A DNA stretch of 64,000 nt, taken from contig JAFQEC010000018.1 in NCBI GenBank assembly GCA_017415805.1, positions 1 through 64,000 on the forward strand, in the 5' to 3' direction. Within the stretch, counting starts at the first letter, position 1; each line of letters opens with the position of its first letter. The DNA comes from Clostridia bacterium (GTDB taxonomy: Bacteria; Bacillota; Clostridia; Oscillospirales; CAG-272). Positions 57,876 to 64,000 of this stretch are shown here, piece after piece. Both the position numbers and the translations under genes were made by a program. The notes beneath the pieces are model-generated. The model was given only the letters and a program-made list of their open reading frames with translations. It was not told the origin of the DNA and did no database searches.

Positions 57876-60215
57876 TCACGCGCTGGCGCGCTCCTCGCCG
57901 GGGGCGGGGGCGCGGCAAATGCGGGTGATGAGAACCGAGAGATCATCGTTGCCCTGCTGTGTGGCACGGTTCAGAACCCTGCGCGCAAAGGCCTCGATAT
58001 TCCCATCCCATTCGGTGCGCAGCATGTCCGAGAGCCACGTACAATCCTCCTCGCCGCGCGTGATGCCGTCACTGACCTGCACGAGAATATCCCCCTCCTC
58101 GGGCGTGAAGCGGATGCGCTCGGCATCCAGCGACTCCAGGATCCCCACGGGTGCGGTACGCGAGTGAAAGCGCGTGACCTCACCGTTTCGCAAAAGAAAG
58201 CTGGGTGCGGCGCCGCATTTGAACAGCGAGGCCTCGCCGCGAATACGGTCGATCTCCAAAAGATCCACGGTGGTGCTGGTCTCGGACTCGCGCGTGCCGC
58301 GCGCCGCAAGAAAGCCGTTGAGCATGCGCAACGAGGTATCGGCGCGGTTGCCCGCGGCAAGCAGGCGCGAGAGGAAGGTCGACGCCAGTGCCGAGGTCAA
58401 CGCCGCGGCATTGCCGCTGCCCATCCCGTCACACAAGATCACATAATCATATCCTTCGTTGGAGACGGTCAGCACGGCATCACCGCAGTAGCGGCCGTCC
58501 TTGCCCTTGGCGCGCGTTTGCTTGACCGTTTCGGTCTCATAGCGCGTGCGCTCGGGAAAGACGAGATCGCTCACGCCGTCGCTCTCCTGCACTGTGGGAT
58601 CACCGAGAGAAAAGCGGCAATGCTGCTCCAGAATGGCGCGCAGCTCACGGAGCTTGAGATGGCGGCCGGGGAGCCGCACGCCGCGCAGGATCACCTGTCG
58701 GTGCGTTTTTCCGCACACCGAGGCCGATTCCAGTGTATAGCCGCTACGCACCAGACGCGAAAGGATCCGTTCCCCTGCCGCATGGTCACACACAAAGGCG
58801 GCGCGGTTCTCCTCCAGCACCTCGCCAAGCACCCGACCCATAGCGGCGTAATCCATCGCCACCACCGAGGTCTTGTCGCCGCGCAGCGCCTCCTCGGTGA
58901 GTCGCGTGCATCCGTCGTTGATGCCGTCCAGGATCTGCCCCATGCGCGCACAGCGCGCGGCAAGAGATGCGGGGATCTGCTCACTGCTCACCGCGCCGTG
59001 CGTATGCAGTCGCGTTCCAAGCGCGCTGACCGTAGCCGCAGTAGCGTGGTATTCGCTCCCCCAGCAAATATCGCGGTTGCGACAGCCGGGGCAGGCACTG
59101 TCAAAGGCGCGGTCGCACAAATTGCGCAGATCGACAAGCCCCGGACGGCGCAAGCGACTGCTCAACTCATAAAATGTACCCGAGAGGTCGAGAAACGCAC
59201 CCGAGATCTCACCAAAACGCTTTTCGTTTGCCGCCTGCTCCCCCACCTTGGCCGCCTGTGCCGCGGCACGGCGACGCGCCAGCGTGAGGTGGCGGTGCGG
59301 CACACCCTCTACCAAGCCCGCGCTGTCAAAGGCAAGATAAAGCGCACCTGCGGTGAGCAGTCCGGGGAGCAGGAGCGTGAGACCGTCGGCACGCCGAACG
59401 GCAAAGGCATACGCCGCGGCCGCCGCACAGCCCAGCAGGATCCCACCGCCGCGACTGCTTTTTTGCAAAAGCCCGTAGCAAAGGCCGCACAGCAAAAAGG
59501 CGGGCGCCATGCGCCAGTCAAAGCAAAGCCCCGCAAGGCCACCGCCAACCGCCCCCCACAGAATATCCCTGTGCGGCACCAACCAAAAGGCGAGGAGTGC
59601 ACAGGCCACCACCGAGGGGTAGATGCCGAAAAACGAGACACCGCGCACGGCAAAGACCGCCGTGAGAAAGAGCGCCGCCGCACCCGCCTCTCGACTGTAC
59701 GGAAAAAGCGTATCCTTCTTTTCAAACAGCCCGATATAAAGGAACGCCGCGAGGGGCGCGGCCAGAAGTGCGAGCAGGATCCCGAACAGATCGTAATAGC
59801 GGTAACCGCCCCGCACGATGGTGAAGATCCCTGCGCAAAACATCGCCAGCGTGGCACTTGCCACGCGGTAAAGCGGACGCTCGAACAAATACGGACGGCG
59901 GCGCCAATCCCCCTCGCCCGACAAATACGCCCCCAGTGCGCGCAGCAGCACCACGCCGCAAAGCGTCACCAGCGTCAGCCAATCGCGGACGATGATCGCA
60001 TACAGGGCGATCCCCCCTGCGATCGCGGGCGCATACACGGTCGCCGCGGCCGCAAGCGCCACGCCGAAGGGCTTGACTCCAAAGAGCAGCTCGGCACTGC
60101 CGATCAAGGCACCCAACGCCGCAAAGAGCAGGTGATAAAGAATCTGCTCCACAAGCTGCTCGCGATCTGCCCCCAGTCCCGTTGTTTTTGCGCGGGCGCG
60201 CACTTCCTTTTGCAT
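57876..60215 (-). CDS. spoIIE: stage II sporulation protein E
   Basis: 779 residues. An N-terminal block of about ten membrane helices (about 20-300), a central regulatory region with a Cys set ACPGCRNRDICWG (near 380), and a C-terminal PP2C phosphatase domain with DYVILCDGMGSGNAA (about 594-608), GAAPSFLLRNGEV and DGITRGEED. SpoIIE dephosphorylates SpoIIAA to activate sigma-F in the forespore and takes part in asymmetric division, so the organism is probably a spore-former. ATG 60215 has AGGGAGGTCAAAAC upstream; the frame further upstream is excluded. No clear Spo0A box was found. Confidence 0.95.
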   Translation of the reverse strand: MQKEVRARAKTTGLGADREQLVEQILYHLLFAALGALIGSAELLFGVKPFGVALAAAATVYAPAIAGGIALYAIIVRDWLTLVTLCGVVLLRALGAYLSGEGDWRRRPYLFERPLYRVASATLAMFCAGIFTIVRGGYRYYDLFGILLALLAAPLAAFLYIGLFEKKDTLFPYSREAGAAALFLTAVFAVRGVSFFGIYPSVVACALLAFWLVPHRDILWGAVGGGLAGLCFDWRMAPAFLLCGLCYGLLQKSSRGGGILLGCAAAAAYAFAVRRADGLTLLLPGLLTAGALYLAFDSAGLVEGVPHRHLTLARRRAAAQAAKVGEQAANEKRFGEISGAFLDLSGTFYELSSRLRRPGLVDLRNLCDRAFDSACPGCRNRDICWGSEYHATAATVSALGTRLHTHGAVSSEQIPASLAARCARMGQILDGINDGCTRLTEEALRGDKTSVVAMDYAAMGRVLGEVLEENRAAFVCDHAAGERILSRLVRSGYTLESASVCGKTHRQVILRGVRLPGRHLKLRELRAILEQHCRFSLGDPTVQESDGVSDLVFPERTRYETETVKQTRAKGKDGRYCGDAVLTVSNEGYDYVILCDGMGSGNAAALTSALASTFLSRLLAAGNRADTSLRMLNGFLAARGTRESETSTTVDLLEIDRIRGEASLFKCGAAPSFLLRNGEVTRFHSRTAPVGILESLDAERIRFTPEEGDILVQVSDGITRGEEDCTWLSDMLRTEWDGNIEAFARRVLNRATQQGNDDLSVLITRICRAPAPGEERASA

Positions 60216-60493
60216 GTTTTGACCTCCCTTGCGCGGAAATTTCTTTCGATCCGCGGTTTTTTCTCTATTGTAACCCCGTCGCGGCACAAAAAGCGTCGCA
60301 CGGCGCGGTCAAAACAGGCAAGAAAATGCACGCAAAATGCAGACCCGCCCAAAAAAGGGAGAAAAAAGCACGCGGCAGTCGAATCGGGGCGAACGATTTT
60401 TTGCAAAACAGGGAATATTTTTCAAAAGATACTGTTCGGCGCGCAATTTTTGTGCTATACTGGAGGAAAGAAACGAAAAGGAGGGCAAACGGG
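60216..60493. promoter_or_regulatory. intergenic region between spoIIE and a SLOG gene
   Basis: Contains a TACAAT-type -10 for spoIIE on the minus strand (around 60268-60273) without a convincing -35, and an extended -10 TGCTATACT (60453-60461) for the plus-strand gene. No repeat or RNA structure was recognised. Confidence 0.45.
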
Positions 60494-60973
60494 TTGAAAA
60501 TCTGCTGCTTTACCGGTCACCGCACCCTGTTGCCCGAAACGGCGCGCGCGCTGACCGCCGCGCTCGATCGCATGCTCGAGGGGCTGGTGCGCGCGGGCTT
60601 TACCGAATTCCGCACGGGTGGCGCGCGCGGCTTTGATACGCTGGCGGCGCTTCGGGTGCTGGCGCTGCGCGAGAAATATCCCGATTGCCGTCTCTCACTA
60701 CTGCTCCCCTGCCGCGATCAGGCGAAATTCTGGACGCTCGGCGAGCGCATGCTGTTCGCAGATATTCAAAAAAAGGCCGATCGGGTCACGGTCCTTCAGG
60801 AGCACTACACGCCCGACTGTATGTATGCGCGCAACCGCGCGCTGGTGGACGGTTGCGATCTGTGCGTGGCGTATCTCACCGAAAACCGCGGCGGTACGCT
60901 CTACACCTGCTCGTACGCTCTGCGCAAGGGCGTTGCTCTGCGCAACCTCGCGGACGAGCTCCCCGAGATCTGA
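60494..60973 (+). CDS. DUF1273/YspA-like SLOG-family protein
   Basis: 159 residues, MKICCFTGHRTLL at the start. DUF1273-type landmarks: FTGHR, EFRTGGARGFDTLAA (about 41-55), LPCRDQAKFW, and YMARNRALVDGCDLCVAYLTENRGGTLYTCSYALRKG-like core with the order YARNRALVDGCD, GGTLYTC. The TTG at 60494 is the best start (AGGAGG about 8-10 nt upstream; no ATG in frame). It is a paralogue of the SLOG protein at 57357-57794 but has host-like composition. Presumed nucleotide-binding; function unknown. Confidence 0.82.
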   Translation: MKICCFTGHRTLLPETARALTAALDRMLEGLVRAGFTEFRTGGARGFDTLAALRVLALREKYPDCRLSLLLPCRDQAKFWTLGERMLFADIQKKADRVTVLQEHYTPDCMYARNRALVDGCDLCVAYLTENRGGTLYTCSYALRKGVALRNLADELPEI

Positions 60974-60978
60974 ATACC

Positions 60979-61010
60979 AAAAGAGGCAAGCCGCGGCTCG
61001 CCTCTTTTCT
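60979..61010 (+). terminator. terminator after the DUF1273-like gene
   Basis: AAAAGAGGC with an inner AGCCGCGGCT palindrome and complementary GCCTCTTTT, ending CTTTC. Confidence 0.85.
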
Positions 61011-61015
61011 TTCGC

Positions 61016-61043
61016 AAAAAAGACGGCAGTCCGCCGTCTTTTT
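61016..61043 (-). terminator. terminator of the pfkA-ldh operon
   Basis: 11-12 bp stem AAAAAGACGGC, 5-nt loop, complement; the minus-strand transcript ends in T6. It abuts the ldh stop. Confidence 0.9.
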
Positions 61044-61990
61044 CATTCAATGTCCAGCTCGTCGATCACCCTGTGCAGACAATCGGCGCTGTGCTGCATT
61101 TTTTTGACCTCCTCGGGCGTGAGATCCGACACAATACGCGCCTTCACACCCTCGTCGCCCACAACGGTGAGCATGCTCATGCACACACCGTCGATCCCGT
61201 ATTCACCGCGCAGCATGGTAGAGACGGTCAACACGGTGTCGTTTCGCCCGAACACACACTTGCAGATGTGAACGGCCGCAACCGCCACTGCATAAAAGGT
61301 TGCCCCCTTGCGTGCAATGATCTGCGCGCCCGAGGTGCGCACGTACGCCTCGATCTCGGCGTGATCCAGCATAACGGGTACACCCTTGATCGCGCCGAAG
61401 GTCTCGCAGTATCGGTTCAGCGAAACGCTGGATACCGTCGCCTGCGACCACGGGATAAACGAGGAATCGCCGTGCTCTCCGAACACGTGTGCGTGCACAT
61501 TCTGCTTGCTGATCTCGAGCTTGCTCGCAATACAGGAGCGCAGCCGTGCCGTATCCAGGATCGTGCCCGAGCCCAGAATATGGCTCTCGGGAACGTTGGT
61601 CAGCTTATGAAAGGCGTAGGTCATCACGTCCACGGGGTTGCTGACGATCAGATAGATCGCGTTAGGGGCATATTTTGTGATCTTGGGGGCGATCTCCTTG
61701 AGAATATCCACGTTGGCCTGCGCCAGCTGTAAGCGGGTCTGATCCGGCTTGCGGGCAAATCCCATGGTGATCACCACAATATCCGAGTCCGCCGCATCCG
61801 AGTAGTCGCCCGCGTGCACCTGCGTGCCCGCATAAAACGGAGCACCCTGTGCAATATCCATCGCCTCGCCCTCTGCCTTTTCCTGTCGGATATCGATCAT
61901 TAAAATCTCATTGGCTATCCCCTCGATCGCAAGCGTGTACGCGATTGTGGCGCCCACGTTCCCTGCACCGATTATCGTGACCTTTCGCAT
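61043..61990 (-). CDS. ldh: L-lactate/malate dehydrogenase family protein, annotated as L-lactate dehydrogenase
   Basis: 315 residues. NAD fold VTIIGAGNVGATIAYTL (4-20), carboxylate-binding Arg in LDTARLR (about 145-151), and catalytic His173 in FGEHGDSSFIPWS. Overall it is LDH-like (VSNPVDVMTY, GSGTILDTARLR). In the substrate loop, GFARKPDQTRL (77-87) has Arg80 where canonical LDHs have Gln102 and malate dehydrogenases have Arg. The substrate could therefore be pyruvate or oxaloacetate. It is 12 nt downstream of pfkA and probably cotranscribed, which favours fermentative lactate formation. Confidence 0.85.
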   Translation of the reverse strand: MRKVTIIGAGNVGATIAYTLAIEGIANEILMIDIRQEKAEGEAMDIAQGAPFYAGTQVHAGDYSDAADSDIVVITMGFARKPDQTRLQLAQANVDILKEIAPKITKYAPNAIYLIVSNPVDVMTYAFHKLTNVPESHILGSGTILDTARLRSCIASKLEISKQNVHAHVFGEHGDSSFIPWSQATVSSVSLNRYCETFGAIKGVPVMLDHAEIEAYVRTSGAQIIARKGATFYAVAVAAVHICKCVFGRNDTVLTVSTMLRGEYGIDGVCMSMLTVVGDEGVKARIVSDLTPEEVKKMQHSADCLHRVIDELDIE

Positions 61991-62002
61991 TGTCTCCTCC
62001 TT

Positions 62003-63079
62003 TTACTTGCTGGTCTGTGCCACCATCCGATAGATCGTTTCAACCTCCTTGCGGCGCTTTTGTGCCAGCTTCTCCATTGCCGCGATCTGCTCGGCACTGA
62101 ACGCATCGAGGTCGCCGGGCATCAATTTATTCTTGTAGTAGCGGTCTGCGATCAGGGCATAGTTGATATCGACCGCCTCGATCCTCCCGTCGATCTCGCA
62201 AATCACAAGATTGCTCTTGCCCTGTAGCAGCATCTCCACCGCGTGTACACCCATGACCGATGCGGTATAGCGGTCACGCAAGCTGGGCTTGCCGCCGCGC
62301 ACCACGTGTGCGAAGCGTGCAAATCTGGTCTCCACCCCTGTCTCGGTCTCGATCTTCTTGGCCAGCACCTCGCCGTATTTCTTACCGTCCTCGGTGCGTA
62401 CCCCCTCGCTCACGATCACAAGAAAGCCACGCTTGCCGTTCTCGGCAAGGGTACGGATGCGCGTAATGGTCTCTGCCTCGTCGAAGGGGATCTCGGGAAT
62501 AACCGCCGCAACCGCACCCGACGCCAGCGCCGTGCCCAGTGCAATGGCACCGCAATCGCGACCCATGACCTCGACCACGTTACAGCGCGCGTGCGACTCG
62601 CAGGTGTCGCGCAGACAGTCGATCATCTGGATAGCCGTGTTCATCGCGGAGTCAAAGCCAATGGTATAGTCGGTTGCGGTAATGTCGTTGTCGATGGTAC
62701 CGGGCAGACCGATGGTGGGAATGCCGCGATTGGTCAGATCGGTGGCGCCGCGGAAGGTACCGTCACCGCCCACGGCCACGATCGCGTCGATCTCATGGCG
62801 GCGGCAGGTGTCGATGGCCTTTTGCATGCCCTGCTCGGTCTTGAACTCTGTGCAGCGGTTGGAATACAGCATCGTACCGCCGCGCGAGATGATATTGGAT
62901 ACGGTTCGGGGCGTGATCGGAATGATGTGATCCTTGATCAGGCCCGAATAGCCACCGATAATGCCCACGACCTCAACGCCCTCGTCCAGTGCCTTACGTG
63001 CAACGGTACGGATCGCGGCGTTCATGCCGGGCGCATCACCGCCCGAGGTCAATATACCGATCTTGCGAAATTTTTTCAT
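62003..63079 (-). CDS. pfkA: 6-phosphofructokinase
   Basis: 358 residues. GILTSGGDAPGMNAAIR (about 8-24), VGGDGTFRGA (ATP-type Gly at the position where PPi enzymes have Asp), LPGTIDNDITATDYTIGFDSAMN with the catalytic Asp, VEVMGRDCG, and GGKPSLRDR. It is longer than the E. coli enzyme at the C-terminus. Converts fructose-6-phosphate to the 1,6-bisphosphate. Start ATG 63079 has AAGGAAAAC upstream; the frame to 63145 overlaps the promoter. Confidence 0.94.
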   Translation of the reverse strand: MKKFRKIGILTSGGDAPGMNAAIRTVARKALDEGVEVVGIIGGYSGLIKDHIIPITPRTVSNIISRGGTMLYSNRCTEFKTEQGMQKAIDTCRRHEIDAIVAVGGDGTFRGATDLTNRGIPTIGLPGTIDNDITATDYTIGFDSAMNTAIQMIDCLRDTCESHARCNVVEVMGRDCGAIALGTALASGAVAAVIPEIPFDEAETITRIRTLAENGKRGFLVIVSEGVRTEDGKKYGEVLAKKIETETGVETRFARFAHVVRGGKPSLRDRYTASVMGVHAVEMLLQGKSNLVICEIDGRIEAVDINYALIADRYYKNKLMPGDLDAFSAEQIAAMEKLAQKRRKEVETIYRMVAQTSK

Positions 63080-63135
63080 GTTTTCCTTCTTTCCCCGTTC
63101 CTGGCTCGAACGGCTATCAAATGCAGCGTGATGAC

Positions 63136-63165
63136 ATTGTAACATGTCGGTTTTGTACTGCTCAA
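63136..63165 (-). promoter_or_regulatory. sigma-A promoter for pfkA-ldh
   Basis: Minus-strand TTGAGC (63160-63165) and TACAAT (63136-63141), 18-nt spacing. Confidence 0.7.
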
Positions 63166-63182
63166 ATCAATATATGTTTTTA

Positions 63183-64000
63183 TTAGCCTTCCCCGTTTTT
63201 TGCGATTTTAGTTTCCAGATAGTGCAGCACGTCCAGAATTGCGTTGGTCGCGGCCACCGTGCGGATGTACGCGCGGTCGCGCAAGGGGGAGAGCGAAAGG
63301 CGACGGCACACCGTTCCGCACGCGCCGTCCACGGCGATATAGACCGTGCCCACGGGGTCTTGCGCCGTGCCGCCGTCAGGGCCTGCGTAGCCCGTGGTCG
63401 CTACAGCGAGATCGGTGCAAAGGTGCGCGCGTGCACCGCGCGCCATCTGAATGGCAACCTGCTCACTCACCACAGTATATTTCGCAACCGTATCGGGTGA
63501 TACATCCAGCAAGGCGTATTTTTCGCGTGTCTGATAGGTCACAGCACCCCCTGCCACCACGGCCGAGGCGCCGGGAATATCGGTCAATCGCTTGGCGATC
63601 AGCCCACCCGTGCAGGATTCGGCACTGGCAACGCTCAGACCGCGATCGGCAAGTGCCGCGATCAGCGCGGCCTCGGGAGATGCCACGTCCACGCCGTAAA
63701 TATGCGCACCGACGGGCGTTTTGCGGATCTGTGCCACCGCCTCGTCGCAAAGTGCCGCGGCACTTGCCCGATCAGCGGCGCGCGCCGTCACGCGCAGGCG
63801 CACCTCGCCCGCCACACAGTAGGGGGCAACGGTGGGATTGACCGATTCCAGTAGCGCGCGGGGCAGTGCCGCCTCCACGGCGGATTCCCCCATGCCCGCG
63901 ATCTGCACGTTGCGGCTGAACAGGATCGCATCACAGCGCGGGTGCAAATACGGCTCGACCTGCTCGCAAAAGATGGGCTCCAGCTCGCGGGGCGGCCCCG
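63183..64000 (-). CDS. cinA: CinA-like protein, N-terminal part cut by the window edge
   Basis: The frame is open to base 64000, where residues GPPRELEPIFCEQVEPYL match the end of the CinA MoCF-biosynthesis-like domain (PGPPxEM). The C-terminal PncC/CinA domain is complete: LSVASAESCTGGLIAKRLTDIPGAS with the catalytic Ser, GGAVTYQTREKYALLDV, and ATTGYAGPDGG. This domain deamidates NMN and salvages pyridine nucleotide; the N-terminal domain hydrolyses ADP-ribose in some species. Start not visible, so length unknown. Confidence 0.9.
   Translation of the reverse strand, partial: GPPRELEPIFCEQVEPYLHPRCDAILFSRNVQIAGMGESAVEAALPRALLESVNPTVAPYCVAGEVRLRVTARAADRASAAALCDEAVAQIRKTPVGAHIYGVDVASPEAALIAALADRGLSVASAESCTGGLIAKRLTDIPGASAVVAGGAVTYQTREKYALLDVSPDTVAKYTVVSEQVAIQMARGARAHLCTDLAVATTGYAGPDGGTAQDPVGTVYIAVDGACGTVCRRLSLSPLRDRAYIRTVAATNAILDVLHYLETKIAKNGEG

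Noticed and set aside
60216-60493. Spo0A box controlling spoIIE
   Set aside because: No TGTCGAA or TTCGACA match was found in the upstream region.
57810-60497. Very long open frame antisense to spoIIE
   Set aside because: It is the reverse shadow of a GC-rich gene; composition, low-complexity Arg/His-rich translation and lack of an RBS show it is not coding. The same holds for long antisense frames over the ABC exporter (7796-9379), prfC (39197-40474) and metH (40989-42467).

Overview
The window looks like a chromosomal segment of a spore-forming, anaerobic, GC-rich member of the Clostridia (Bacillota), plausibly a gut lineage near Oscillospirales/Christensenellales. The lineage is inferred. 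What is seen: a SpoIIE homologue, a 2-hydroxyacyl-CoA dehydratase activase of the type common in anaerobic Clostridia, Mini-RNase III and RNase M5, a NiaR-regulated nadABC operon, a CadC-type metal resistance operon, BspA/InlB-type surface lipoproteins, and many clean sigma-A promoters (TTGACA or TTGCAA, 17-18 nt, TATAAT). Genes are tightly packed, many start and stop codons overlap, and convergent genes share bidirectional hairpin terminators. No rRNA, tRNA, CRISPR array, prophage or complete IS was seen.

Layout. 1-4.3 kb: the end of a dehydratase activase, its dehydratase-like partner, and three small unknown genes. 4.4-17.2 kb (minus): a large repeat-rich surface lipoprotein, a heterodimeric ABC exporter, a MocR regulator, an acyl-CoA synthetase with a shortened P-loop, YifB, and a nucleotidyltransferase. 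17.4-23.5 kb (plus): an MBOAT/AlgX-like pair that appears to lack catalytic residues, a PAP2 phosphatase, then plsY-methyltransferase-ttcA. 23.6-26.3 kb (minus): HAD hydrolase, cyclophilin, mini-RNase III, small lipoprotein. 26.6-29.7 kb (plus): SGNH hydrolase, dusB, lipoprotein, murI. 30.7-31.4 kb: an AT-rich islet with an XRE regulator, bracketed by two copies of one hairpin. 31.4-36.2 kb: a ComEC-like metallo-hydrolase with an Ig-like membrane partner, a lipid group (plsC, DUF308, TetR) and a diacylglycerol-kinase-like gene. 36.2-38.8 kb: a CadC/HMA/P-type ATPase operon. 38.9-40.5 kb: prfC. 41.2-49.1 kb: a seven-gene minus-strand operon (U32 protein, rarA, uppP, rnmV, metF, B12 activation domain, methionine synthase).

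49.3-64 kb: a GT87-like glycosyltransferase, nadA-nadB-nadC-niaR with an operator between its -35 and -10 boxes, tmk, a Fur-family regulator with an ArsP_2-type metal permease, a RAYT transposase carrying a perfect 28-bp inverted repeat inside its own coding sequence, an AT-rich XRE/SLOG divergent pair, spoIIE, a second SLOG-like gene, an LDH/MDH-family dehydrogenase operonic with pfkA, and the C-terminal part of cinA running off the right edge.

The observations most worth a second look are the RAYT gene with internal inverted palindromes, the paired loss of catalytic residues in the MBOAT/AlgX operon, the hairpin-bracketed XRE islet, the two SLOG paralogues either side of spoIIE, and the Arg in the specificity loop of the lactate dehydrogenase. 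No complete known defence or secondary-metabolite system was found.
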